A stretch of DNA of 64,000 nt from Lactifluus volemus. Lineage: Eukaryota; Basidiomycota; Agaricomycetes; Russulales; Russulaceae. Both the position numbers and the translations under genes were made by a program. The DNA lies in NCBI GenBank assembly GCA_022376515.1, contig WTXI01000025.1:335890-399889 (forward strand), written 5' to 3'. Below are positions 34,001 through 45,111 of this stretch, in pieces. The notes below the pieces were generated by a model, which searched no databases, had not been told where the DNA came from, and saw nothing but the letters and a program-made list of their open reading frames with translations. How positions within the stretch are numbered: position 1 is the stretch's first letter; every line of letters begins with the position of its first letter.

Positions 34001-35033
34001 ATGGTCCTTTTCTTTACTTGCACAGGTCTGTCACCCCTTCCACAATCTAATACATATTCCATAAATACTAGCTAGCTCATGACCCGCCGGTCACCATCTA
34101 TATGGGTCGGGATAAGGTCGAAAGTGCGTACCCGTTCTCGCCTTGCGCATGCTCGTCTCCAGCTTACGAGGACTACCTAGATGAAGAACTGATCAAGTAT
34201 GCGTGGCCACAAGATGTCTGGTTTCATGTGGACAAAATTTCCTCCGCACACGTATACCTCCGCCTGCCCGAGTCGATACCCTCTTGGGATGCTATCCCCG
34301 AGGCGTTGCTTGTAGACTGTGCTCAACTCGTCAAGGCCAACTCGATCGAGGGTACTTTCCATCCATTCCCTATTATCCTAGTTTCAACTTGAGTCGCCCA
34401 GGAAACAAACGGAATGACATCACGATCATATATACCCCCTCGGACAACCTCAAGGTACGCTTAATGAACTGCGCCGTGTTGGATCTCGAGCCTTGCTGAG
34501 ACCTCACATGAAGAAAACAGGAGACATGGCTGTCGGGCAGGTGTCTTTTCACGACGACAAGCGAGTATGTCGCCTTGTTTGTGCCGAATAATTTAGCCAG
34601 CTAAGCTCCGCCCATGTAGGTAAAACGAGGTGCTCTCTCCTTTCTTTCATGCGACAAGCCGCTCGCTGATACACTCTAGTTTATATACCGAAGCGTGAAA
34701 ACGCTATCGTCAACCGTCTCAACAAGACAAAGGTTGAGCGCACTGTCGACCATGAAGCTGAACGAATCGACCGAGTCAAACGTGAGAACGCTGTTAAGCG
34801 CGCAGCAGCCGCTGTCAAAGTGCGTAATCTCCCCTTGCCATATTCTTCTCGCTCAAGGATACGCGCATCTCCAGAAAAAGGCAGATCTCGAGCTTGCTGA
34901 GGCACGCAAGGCAGAGAAGGCCGCTCGCTCGTACGACTCTTTCTTGAACGCGGAGGTCGCCGAAGATGACGACTCGGAGGAAGGCAAGCCGAAATATGAT
35001 TCGGTAAGAGAAATGGAAGAAGACTTTATGTAG
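34001..35033 (+). CDS. CCDC25: CCDC25-like protein (NFACT-R domain)
   Basis: Several exons (34001-34025, 34076-34123, from 34181 onward, and last exon ending 35033) read in phase. The protein begins MVLFFTC, then has [58 protein letters not shown] and [13 protein letters not shown]. This is the NFACT-R (DUF814) core of CCDC25 proteins. A basic helical region ([20 protein letters not shown]) and an acidic tail follow, as in the family, at about the usual 200-220 residues. NFACT-R domains in related proteins bind RNA or ribosomal complexes; the role of fungal CCDC25 is not established. A short first exon of 25 bp is needed for the conserved N-terminus. Confidence 0.9.
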
Positions 35034-35226
35034 GATCAATATTCCGCGTGATTGTATTTGCTCGCATCTCGCTCTACCATTGTCGGAACAATCTTAGCTG
35101 TCAACTTTCATGCATAAAAATACCGTCCCACGATAACAATGATTGACATAAACCAGGTATTTTTCGCTTCGCCTTCGGACTTAATACGAAAAGTGAAGAC
35201 TAACGCTTCGACGGGGCACCTAACGA

Positions 35227-37176
35227 TCATCTACGCTGACTTTGGACCTCCAAGCGCTTGCGCTCCTTCTCCAGGATAGACAACGCCTCAGTGAAGCGAG
35301 GCGTGAATCGACAGTTGAACGGAGCTGGTTGACTGTGTGTAGCAATAGTCAGCAATGTCGCAACTTCGACTTGTGGTGTCAGTGGGTGTGAATGCCTACA
35401 TGACCGTGCCCACGTCAACGATGGCCTCTACGTCCAGCGGTATCTCATTCCCGTCATCGTCCCGTGCGCGTTCGATATTCGCGGCCCACAAGATCCTCGC
35501 CATAACCATGAACAGTTCCTCGTTGGCGAGGTTCCTACCCACGCAAGCCCGCCTTCCAAACCCGTACGTAAAGTGACCTTCCTGATTGACGCCGACGACA
35601 CCCGCGGCGCCGGTCGTCAACTCTCCTCCATTCCCATCCTCCTTCTCGTCGAGGTACCGTTCCGGTCTGAATTCATCCGCGTCGCCGCCATACACGGTGC
35701 GGTCGTGGTTGCAGTGCCAGATGTTGGCCATGCAGGTCGTCCCTTTCGGGATGTACACGTCCCCGTACCAGTCTTTCTCCGTCGCAACGTGCGGCATCCC
35801 GAGCGTCACCGCCGGGCGCCAGCGGAGGGTTTCTCTGACGATCGCGCGCACGTATCGAAGGTATGGTGCATCGGCAAAGGTAGGGAGGCGAGCGCGGCCG
35901 ACTACGGCGTCGAGCTCGGCCTGCGCGCGGCGTTGAACATGGGGAAAGGCCACCATGGCCAATGTGCACCACATCATGGTGGTTACCGTCGTGTCGGATG
36001 CAGCGGCGCTGTGATTAACTCGCATGTTTTTGTTTTGTTTTCTCTTGGAGAACGCCGTTCACTTACTACATCGACCCCGTCAGGAATGCTAATTCCGGCT
36101 CAGTCAGGTGGTTGCGATCTTGTCCTTGTATCAATGACGCGCAGAGGCTAGGGCCGGCCCTTCTACCGGTCTAATACGCCCCAGATCAGCTCTATGACAC
36201 ATGGCAGATTCAACGCCGACACGTACGAGATCGCGTCGGACACGATCAACAAGGCGCTGAAATAATTCATGGTGTTCTTCGCCCTGCTTCAAGCCTTTTT
36301 TCTTCCAGCTCGCGAACCTATACGCTAGCTATGCGTTAGCACTACAAAAGAACGGGAGAAAATTAACCATCCGAGACCTCGTTGGAATGTACATCATCCA
36401 AGGAAACGCTTCGACGAGGAATCTCCCAGGGTACGCAGAACCGCTGATGCGGTCGTTGAAAGTTTCAAAGTCTTCTACTCTCTTGTCATGCACGGACGGG
36501 AGCGTCGGATAGTCATACAGGATGGACATGACTATGGAAGTCCCCGTACGCTGGAAGTGCCTATATAGATCGCCGTGAGGTGGGTCCGTCAAGAGTGCCA
36601 AAGCCAAGATCGTAGATTCCTTCGTCAGGATCGGATAATAGTCTCGCACTGAGGTCTTCATGAGGGCTGCATGTGCAGCGCGATGTAGGCGTCGGAAGCT
36701 GGGGGAAAGTCGCAAGCGTTCGTATGCGCCATCCTCACTTATCAATGAGCGAACTCACCGCGTGTCATAGTTCATGAATGCCAAGTTGAGACCTTTACTC
36801 AATATATCCTGCGCCATAACGAGCCGAGGCCGGTCGGAATAGTTACTCGCACGACGCTCGAGAACATCTGATGCTGACTTGAAGCTGTTGAATATGATTA
36901 CGGGCTTTCCCGCGGCGTCAAGGTACATCACTTCCTCTTCAGCACAATCATTACTTGCATTTTAGCATCTCTCTGAACAAAAAGTTGGTTGAGTGAGGAC
37001 CCACTGAAACGCTCCTTGCAGTCTTCGGAACGTAGCCAACTCTTGTCTAATAGCTGAAGAGTATTTCCGATGATCGGCAGGCGTCGAGGACCAGAAGGTA
37101 GTTTCCTCCAAGGACTCCTACGATAGGAAACGACCAAGAGGATCAAGATGAACAGAGCAAGAACGACGCCCGTCAT
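35227..37176 (-). CDS. Cytochrome P450 monooxygenase (P450-1, intact)
   Basis: A membrane-bound class II-type P450 on the minus strand with many short introns. The N-terminus from 37176 has a membrane anchor (TGVVLALFILILLVV) and the proline hinge PSGPRRLPIIGN. Later blocks are RRLHRAAHAAL, the I-helix YAAASDTT, ExxR in ETLRWRP, the PERF-like FRPERYLD, and the haem loop GFGRRACVGR with the Cys ligand. A TAG at 36329-36331 looks like a nonsense codon but falls inside a 58-bp GT..AG intron that joins YIPTR to FASWKKKG, as in other P450s. The sequence resembles fungal OrdA-type P450s. The substrate is unknown. It ends 193 bp from CCDC25, tail to tail. An upstream in-frame Met is possible. Confidence 0.85.
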
Positions 37177-37998
37177 AAGAGCTCTGTTCTCCACCAAAGT
37201 CACGTTCTTCAAAGGGTCCGGCGTTACGAATAGTGCAGCGAAGGAAGATGAAGTGAGGGGGAACAGAAAGTCAGGACCTCCCCCATTCCTGACAAACTGG
37301 CTTTCTTGAGGAGTAGGCGGCGTCGGCGGGTGATTCGGAAAATTATAATAAGCTCCGGGGTACCAACCCATGCACATCTTTAAAGTGCTCACTCGTGGAC
37401 GGACTTGGACTGAGGAGGAGGCTTCCATCGAAAGAGCCCTTAGGTTCAGCTGAATGTTACGTGGGGCCAAAAAAAAAAACAAAAGGTGGGGAAGTAAGGT
37501 GGATACCTACGATAGGTTGTAAAACCTGGTAGTAGATAATAGAATGTTGTCCGGAGCACGGGAAAGGATGAGGAGTATTCTATTCACCCGATCGCGTTTG
37601 GAGGTTTCTAACTCGGCACCAAGGACTCGGACGTGTACCGAGAAGTATTCTCGGCCGTAAGGATCTGAATTTCGGTTCCCAGATGAAATTGTCGCGAGTC
37701 ATTCATAGCTCAACTGACAAGACATTTTCACGTGCAGTATTCGGCTGTTGTTAATTGCATCAACTTGAAGAATAAAGTGCCCATGCCCATTCAACGCGCA
37801 CGGCACCGTGGTCAAGTATGAAACCATCACAACATTCGCGGGTGTAGGTGGATCCATGACGAGATCTAAGCCATCTTGATCGAAAACTTGTTCGTAGTAT
37901 CACCAACTAGGGCTGCGGAATGGACATGAGCACAGCAAGATATTGGTGTCTTCGTGAACAAAAGAACGAGTATCACATTAACCTTTGTGTGATGTAAT
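37177..37998. other. Upstream region of P450-1 and tRNA-Ala
   Basis: About 820 bp with no supported coding sequence. An open frame extends the P450 upstream to 37482, but its residues do not look conserved. Confidence 0.4.
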
Positions 37999-38073
37999 GG
38001 GCACATGGTGTAGTTGGTTTATCACGCTCGCTTAGCATGCGAGAGGTGTCCGGTTCAATTCCGGATGTGTCCA
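37999..38073 (+). tRNA. tRNA-Ala (AGC)
   Basis: A 75-nt cloverleaf identical to the minus-strand copy at 485-559, with anticodon AGC, G3:U70, U8, the T-loop TTCAATT and discriminator A. It is followed by a T-run (38079-38089) suitable as an RNA polymerase III terminator. Confidence 0.96.
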
Positions 38074-38078
38074 CTGCC

Positions 38079-38089
38079 TTTTTTTTTTC
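38079..38089 (+). terminator. Pol III T-run after tRNA-Ala
   Basis: An uninterrupted run of T residues begins a few bases after the tRNA 3' end, the usual stop signal for RNA polymerase III. Confidence 0.7.
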
Positions 38090-38162
38090 TCTGCCAATTG
38101 ACGCACATAATATATGGGCTGACAACCCTCCGTAATGCTAGGTGCATCAATTTACTCTTCCG

Positions 38163-39992
38163 TTACAATCCCATCAATGGGTAGCTGACTTTCGGAGGAT
38201 GTAGTGTGATCACACGCCTGTCTGTGAAGTTGTCGACATTGAATCCGCCATAACCACTAGATCCCCTATGGACCGTTTTTTTTTAGCTGGGGTGAATTGT
38301 CTGTATAAATTCCAACATACCCTAAACCCGTCAGCCCGAGTTCACCTTCGACGTGAATGGTTGAGCCGTTGATGTTCATCGAACCTACTCAAACCAGCAT
38401 GAGCAGCTGAATCAAGAAGGTAAAGCAGAACCACGGACCTGAACGGATACGCATCGCTACATCGATCGCATTGTACACATCCTTTGTCCACAGGGCAGCC
38501 GCCAACGAATAGTCGGACGCGTTTGCAAGTTCTACAGCCTCATCGACAGTATCGACAACGGCCATGGCGAGCACGGGTCCGAACGACTCGCACTGCCAAA
38601 GCCGCGTCTCGGGCTTGACCCCTAGAAGGACGTGAGGCTTCAATAGCGCGGGACCGGCCTTCTTCATGTCACCGAGGAGTACCTCGGCGCCGGTTTCCTT
38701 GGCCTCTTTCATCATCGCGATGACGCCGTCTGCGCTGCGTTCAGTAAAGAGCGACGAGAGGAGAGCACGCTCAGGATCGCCGACGGTAAGGGTGTTGATG
38801 TGCTGCTTGATTGCAGCGACGAGTGGCTCCAAAGCGGGGCGCTGAACAATGACGCGTTCTGTGGCCATACAAATTTGGCCAGAGAATAAGAATCCGCCAA
38901 ATACGATGGCCCGCGAGGCTTGTTCAATGTCAGCGTCTGCGAGAACCTGGTACGATTGATCCAGGAAGACACGGAATGTCGATTTAGCCCTCGAAGACCA
39001 AATAAATAAATAAAGATAATATCACATACGACCGACGGGGCTTTTCCACCTAGCTCAAAGACGCACGGTTTGAGATACTTGGCTGCCTCTGCAGCGATAA
39101 TTTTGGCGACACGATCGCCTCCAGTGAACTTTGTGGTTGCACTTGTTACGAAATAGCACGGAGGCATGGCTAACGATACGCACTGTAACCTTTCTGACTG
39201 CTGGATGGGCGATAATTTCTGTGGTCAGCGTGGGGGTGCTCTCAGCGGACATGGGCACAGAATTGAGGACGCCTGGGGGAAGGCCAGCCTAGTATTGCCA
39301 ATTATCAGTGACCACAACGACCCTCGTGCCAAGGATATCATTCACGGACATCATGCAGAGCATCCACGACGAGCGAAGAGGTGTACGGACAAAATTCCGA
39401 GGGACGAACCACGACCGTATTGCCGCATACGAGAGGAACGGCCACAGAAGTCAAAACAAGCGGGACGGGAGCGTTCCATGGGACCACTGAGTATCTAAAT
39501 AGTTTCTTTAAGCTCACCCGCAAAAAGGTAGTAGGGATAGAAAACGTACATGACTCCTTGTGCGCGCCTCTGTATAAATACCTGTCCTCCGGGAACGACG
39601 CTTGGAAGAGTTTCACCCCTCAATTCATTCACCATGCAGGCGACGCCCTGCAACAATTGAGTTCCGGCGAAGAAATTAAAGTTTATCTGCGCCTGGGTCA
39701 TCGCTACCTCTGCGCGCATCGCGGGGGCAGCCTTCCTTTGCCACTCCTCGGACTGAAGCGTCGTCGCAGCACGGAGCAGAATTTCCCGACGCGTTGCGAA
39801 TGGTGTCTGTTCCCAAGCAGGAAACGCCTGTTGTGCGGCTTCTATCGCAGCGCGGCAGTCATCCAGGGATGCAGCTGCAGCGGTCGAAGCGAGGTCGCCC
39901 GTATGCGGACTGTGGACGGGGAAGGTCGCGCCTGTACTCGCAGGGCAACGGTTGCCATTGATGAGGAGGGAAGTAAAGGGAACATCCGACAT
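38163..39992 (-). CDS. NAD(P)-dependent aldehyde dehydrogenase (salicylaldehyde/vanillin DH-like)
   Basis: The minus-strand gene starts at 39992 (MSDVPFTSLLINGNRC) and ends at 38163. Exons join through short introns: YVF-intron before YSVVPWNAP, one before AGLPPGVLNSVP, one before FTGGDRVAK, one before LADADIEQA, and two near the C-terminus. The protein is about 480-500 residues, the normal family length. Catalytic features are present: Asn in VVPWNAP, Glu in CVFELGGKAP, and the nucleophile Cys in FSGQICM. The cofactor-site FTGGDRV and the ending GLTGLGGSSGYGGFN fit the fungal salicylaldehyde or vanillin dehydrogenase-like group. It probably oxidises aromatic or aliphatic aldehydes to acids in the cytosol. 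The exact substrate is not deducible. Confidence 0.88.
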
Positions 39993-40753
39993 GCCCGATA
40001 TTCAACGAAAAAAATGCTTTATGCGGGTTCGTTCGTGGATTGTTCGACTACAGTATTTAAGAATGGTCGGATGGTGTATAAAAGTTCCGTTGATGCGCCA
40101 TGGGACGAAATTGTTCCTGTAGCATGTGGGGGTGAAACGTCAAGTGGCGTTGCCCCTGTTCAATTGATGGACCTAGGAACACTAACTGCCGACGCCAACT
40201 GTAGTTCCACATTTGGTGAACTTGAAGCCCGCGGCTGCGGGACTCACGCTGGGAGGTTCACAGTAGCGCAACTCAGGCAAGGCAAAAAACAGAATCTCCC
40301 GCTGCCTCCACTATGCCAATACAGTATCATGTTACCTAAATTTGATGCCGCATGTAAGTTATGACATTCGTCAACACATACTCAGTCTAAGGCCAGCTAC
40401 TATGCGGCTGTCCTCGCAACCACATATGTTGCCAAATTCCTCCTGTCTTTACGCCTCGGGCTCGGTGTAGAGTCACACAGCCCTCATTTTTACCTTAGCA
40501 GCCATACTATATGCTCAACTACTACACTAGGCCCAGGTAATTAGAGGTCAGAGATGTATTTAAAGGAATCCAAATCATTGTAGAAGGAGAAACAATACGA
40601 GTCACAAGTAATCTACTCTTAAACTCACCCGTGCGCCTTCGGGTGTTCGTTCTGCTCCAACATTGACTCGGATCTCGGGACCAGAACAAGTACGTATATT
40701 CAGCCACAGCACGACCGTATTCCAAATTCTCGGAAAGGAATTTTGTGTGTGTG
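39993..40753. other. Intergenic, no gene seen
   Basis: The upstream region of the aldehyde dehydrogenase. A long plus-strand open frame (39381-40364) is largely antisense to that gene and is not supported. Confidence 0.4.
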
Positions 40754-41182
40754 CTAGTATCTACTCCGACCACCGGGAAGAGGCGAAGCCCAGCTATACC
40801 TTGACATAACGTCTACAACAGCTTGCTCACGCTGAGCCTGTGTAAACGTCTGCTGGCTGGGTGGGGAGGGAGGAGGAGGTGTTGGCGTCTCCTTCGGATG
40901 CGCCGGTCTTTTTCTCGCGATTTTCCTGGATTGTGTTGGTTCTGATGGTAGCGGGGCGGGAATGGGTGCGCCCCAACCATATGTGGAGGCGAGGGTGACG
41001 AACGCAGCCTCAAAGTCACGCTTCTCGTTCTTCCCCGTCAACTGTTGTGGGTTTACCAGCGTACTATCTAAACGATGTCTAGGTCAGGTGGTACGCTTTT
41101 ATGCGAGAAATAGTTTCCACTCATACCAGAGTGCCGCCGTTTCGTGGTGCCGCGGTGAGTGCGAGTTGCCTGAGGAGCCCAT
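40754..41182 (-). CDS. Small hypothetical protein
   Basis: Two exons are proposed on the minus strand. The first starts at the ATG at 41182 (MGSSGNSHSPRHHET). A 60-bp GT..AG intron leads to a second exon reading LVNPQQLTGKNEKRDFEAAF, then TLASTYGWGAPI, a proline-rich linker, QTFTQAQREQAVVDVMSRYSW and a stop at 40754. The length is about 120 residues. Two similar short blocks, each ending in Y-x-W-(G/A)-x-P, flank the proline-rich linker, which suggests a duplicated helix motif. I do not recognise a family. The in-phase intron and the protein-like composition favour a real gene. Confidence 0.5.
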
Positions 41183-42342
41183 TTTCGGAGTATCTTGGGA
41201 AAAAGTCTGCAATGAAATGCAGAAGAAGACGAAGAGGACTTTGTAACGCCAGACATGAGTTTATTCTGAAGAATAACAGCAGGAGAGTGTTGAATCTACT
41301 TGGGGTGTTTGCTGGGGATGCTGCATAATAGATAATGATTCCTACGTGTTTTATGAACACAGGAACAACGGCGTGTCTGTGCACATCTATGACTCGACCG
41401 CGCCGTCAGGTGATGACTGAGCATGACTCGTATTTAGCATCACATCTTGCTTCTCTTCCACCCGGTTATCTGCGTAAAAATGAGCGTCTGACCGTGCCGG
41501 CCAGGCACAGCCAACTTGGAAGTTGAAATCACCCCGCAGGGCACATCAGCAAGAGCCACTCTCTCGGTTCATCACTGGCCAGTTCAACTTGAAGAAATGT
41601 TAGTTTTCCAAACCACCAGTTGTGAGGTGATGCAAGGCCGGTGAAGATGATGATCGGAATTATTGTACTGTGCCGTAGGGAACGTCCCCGATCTGTTCGG
41701 CCCCGGGCGATATAGGTAAGCAGACTCTCGGTACCATGTCCAAAACAGTGAGGCTCTGATTCTACCCGACCAAATATTAAATCATAGCCTTCATCACTTG
41801 CACCGATTCCGACGCCGTGATACAGCACATCCATCATTGGAACAAACATCATCACATCGTGATCTTGATCGGTCTGACACGATCGCGGTTGCCACGTGGG
41901 ATGATCAGAATTGGTATTCGCCGCAGATGCCGCACGGCTATCAGTAGTCAAGATCCGCGGCTTCTCTCAGGAGTCAGAGCCCATTTCTGCTCTCCAACCC
42001 AAAGGTAGTAAAGCCTGAGCGTTATTGTAAGACCGCCCCAGACGGAATCTCGCCCAAGGAAGAAGGAGAAAGAACGCTTCCCGGGGGATTCAGAGAACGA
42101 TGCTTAGCTGACAAATGAGAAACAATATGGGGCCAAGCCAAGGGTGGTGGACGGCAGGTGGCCCTTTGTGGTCGCGACAGGGCACGGGCTGCTCTGCTCA
42201 TGCAGCGCTTTGAGGAGACCAGCTTATCCGAGTCCGTTCAAGTCGTTATACAGTACTACTACCCCATGGTATGTGCTCAGCGTTTTACTACCAACGCCGT
42301 GAGATACTCACAGGGGACACAGCTTGCACATTCGCACGCACA
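41183..42342. other. Intergenic with one unassigned open frame
   Basis: About 1.2 kb. A minus-strand frame of 140 codons (41529-41951) is open but shows no family features, and its neighbours in other frames are similar in length. I see nothing else. Confidence 0.35.
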
Positions 42343-44522
42343 CTATCGTACCTTATAGATTTGCACAACTACATCCCCTGGCGTTTCCATTCCAGACTCT
42401 GAACTCGCGCCCGCTTTGACTGTGTAGTGCACCTCAACATCCAGCTCACGCGAATTAGTTTCGCTCTTCCGAAGGTTAAACGTTCCCTTCACGACCGTTC
42501 CTATACAGCAAGGATCGTTTGAATACATCAGTTTTCAAATCTAGAAACGGGCCCGCTACTGCACCTTCTGTGACCACGATCGGTTCGCGCAGCAAGAAAA
42601 TTGTATGTTTCCAATGTGTCGGTATATTGCGAGGTCCTGTGCTAAAACTCGTCACGGTATTCTTGTTTTTCGTGGATTGTCGTCGGGGCCGTGCTACACT
42701 GGGCCGGCGACCAATCGGCCATACCTCCGCGAGCTCGCCTCCCCCATCACGTGTTATGCTGACACGCGTGTCGGACGACACGGGGGAGCCGGTCACTTCG
42801 AAAAATGTGTCAAAATAGAGGACGAGCGCGTGGATTTTGGTGCGCCGGTCGGCTGTTGAGACAAGAGTGAAGGGCGCAGTGAAATCCAGCTGTCTCGCAG
42901 TAATTTCCCTGAGATAGAGGTCCTGCGGATACATCGTGAAATATAGAATGGAGGATGAAGGTCTGCGGACATACCTTAATCGCACACGACTCACTCATCA
43001 CTGTGTCAGATCCTACAATATCTACAACTGCGTCGTTGAAAACGTCCTCTCCCATCACCGAAAGGTCAAAACCTATCATGGGATCAGCAAGGCTCGGTAT
43101 CCAGGCGTGACGCACCATAAATGTCGTTCCAGAAGCCAATTCGTTCTCTGTAAATTTCGCTCGCCTCACTCAAACAGAGCATCATCCTACATTGGCTCGG
43201 CGCCATGACTCCACCGGGTTTGAGGAAACGATCTCGCGCGCAGAGTACAGAATCTAGCATCGATTCGTAAAGTAACGCGTAGCCCATCCACTCAGAAACG
43301 ATCACATCGACCTCAGAGATGTCATCTGGGAGTGTGATCTGCTCCACCTTGCCCTGGATGACGCTGCACGGGTAAGGGTAAAGGAAAACCACTGGCAGAA
43401 AAAAAACTCACGTGATGACGTTTCCGTAGTCGTTGGCTTCGACAATTTTCCGAGCTTTGAGCGCGATGTCGCTGGCGTCGACAGCGATGACACGTTTTGC
43501 GCCTGCGCGAGCAGCGAAGAGGGATAAGATTCCAGTTCCACATCCCACATCCAGAACGACTGCATCTTGAAATAGAGCAGTGCTCGTCATGATAAAAGAC
43601 GCGTATGAAGAAGTTCGAACTCTGTCTTGAATCATCACAGCGTGAATGTCTGAAAAAAAAAAGAGAATAACGCTTAGATTGTACGATAACATGGGATTTC
43701 TAATACTAGTCCTACCATTTTCTTCATAGCTTTCAAAGTAATGGGTGTCGTCATCACGTTTGCTGGGACTTGCGATGGGCTCGTCGATGGCCTCTCTAAT
43801 GCGAGCTATATCCACGCGCTGGTTGATCAGAGACCGGTAGTGAGCGAGTTCCTCCTTTGCACCAGCTAATTTCGATTCAAGCGTTGCAATTTTCCGGGTA
43901 GCAGTGGGGATGTCAAGAGCAGCTGATGAACTGAGGCCATCCTCGCTATCGGACCAATCATCCGGAAAGTCCACTAGTGTAAGATCAGAAGGGACGCTTT
44001 CAACCTCGCGCTGGCCCCGGGAACTTACGAAGAAGGGGGTCATCCTCTATAACAGGCAATAGATAATCGTCGGATGAAAAGAACGACTCGTTCCCACTGA
44101 GACATTGAAGACTCTCCACTGGAGGTTTCTGGGTTTCGTCTTGAGGACCTTGTGAGTGGATGTGATGGAATCGGCACGTACCTCCTTCCTGATATAGTTT
44201 ATGAGCCGGGCGCGTCTATGGAAATCGAGCGCTATGCATGAACCTCCACATTAGGAGTTTCCGGAGGCGGCGATGGGGGTGTCTAACCACCTTTGTCTTT
44301 GCAGAAAGAGCCTAAGTCGAATCCATGAGTCCTCTTGTCATAATCCAGTGTCTCTGTCACGGATGCGAGGAGTTTGTCTTCAAATAATGATTTGCATCTT
44401 CTACCCGAGTCTGAAACCCAATCGCTCCAGGTGTCCTCAGCATTGGATTCTTCTGAATTGCTTTCCAGTTCTGATCCAGCTTCAACAAGATCGAGCGAAG
44501 TAGCGGGGAGGCGAATGCTCAT
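42343..44522 (-). CDS. PRMT3: Protein arginine N-methyltransferase 3 homologue
   Basis: Type I protein arginine methyltransferases transfer methyl groups from S-adenosylmethionine to arginines. PRMT3 acts in the cytosol on ribosomal protein uS5/RPS2. The minus-strand gene starts at 44522 (MSIRLPATSLDL). The N-terminal exon has the PRMT3-type zinc-finger-flanking sequence SLFEDKLLASV and THGFDLGSFCK, followed by a coiled-coil stretch (TLESKLAGAKEELAHY). The catalytic core has YFESYEEN, motif I VLDVGCGTGILSLFAA, the double-E loop SEWMGYALLYESML and the THW loop PTHWKHTIFLL. The end is GDVVVQIYKVR and a stop at 42343. Introns near 43090, 43400 and 43660 join these in phase. It looks intact. Confidence 0.9.
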
Positions 44523-44778
44523 CTTAGTAGCTCGTCCGTTCGGAGCGTCCTCGAAGATATTATTTATTTTCCACCAACTTACATATCGAGGGATAAGTAC
44601 AATGAAAGGTATGTCTTTCCCACGCCGGTTCAACTAGTTCCTCCTCAGGATGTTTGACAATTGTATCCATAGCCAGTCATCAAATGCACTACCGGGCTCA
44701 CGAAGGAACTACGTAGTCACTTTGGGTGTAGACCACTACACCAAGTTTAATAACGACATCGGCCACCAAGAAAAAAAT

Positions 44779-44867
44779 TGACAACAGTGGGATTCGAACC
44801 CACGCCCTTTCGGACTGGATTAGGAATAACCTGATTCCAGCGCCTTAGACCGCTCGGCCATATTGCC
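44779..44867 (-). tRNA. tRNA-Leu (CAG) with a very short intron
   Basis: 89 nt on the minus strand. There is an acceptor stem GGCAATA/TGTTGTC, a class II D-arm (GGCCGAGCGGTCTAAGGC), anticodon stem CTGGA/TCCAG, a long variable arm, and a T-arm with TTCGAAT. The loop between the anticodon stem halves is 16 nt, beginning ATCAGG, so the anticodon is CAG with an intron of about 9 nt after position 37. Removing it gives an 80-nt tRNA-Leu. Confidence 0.88.
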
Positions 44868-45111
44868 ATTCCAATAAATTACAATTGTTAGTAATATATT
44901 TATATAAGGGTTGTGGTAGACTGACGTCGCGGCCTTTGACTCTCACTCTCACGCTCTTCCTCCCTCCTACCGTCTTGGAGACAGTACCATTCACCGTTCA
45001 ACTTGAGGAATAGACTGTGGACTTATTTGAAAGTATGTTTTTTTCTTCGTTCAGCTTACGAATACTAATGGGACTAGTAACTCAAACACTTCTCAATAGG
45101 GAGCAGCAACT

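Noticed and set aside
35573..36151. Plus-strand open frames over P450-1
   Set aside because: They are antisense to the haem-binding and ExxR exons, which are clearly coding on the minus strand.
36329..36331. In-frame TAG in P450-1 suggesting a pseudogene
   Set aside because: It falls in a 58-bp GT..AG intron whose removal joins YIPTR to FASWKKKG, as in related P450s. The sister gene has the same intron.
32356..40000. A secondary-metabolite cluster made of the 2OG oxygenase, P450 and aldehyde dehydrogenase
   Set aside because: No backbone synthase, transporter or regulator is present, and housekeeping genes and a tRNA lie between them. The grouping may be chance.
39381..40364. A 327-codon plus-strand open frame
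   Set aside because: Most of it is antisense to the aldehyde dehydrogenase exons and introns, and it has no domain.
41529..41951. A 140-codon minus-strand open frame as a gene
   Set aside because: There is no family feature, no splice partners and no clear promoter. It is kept only as an unassigned frame.
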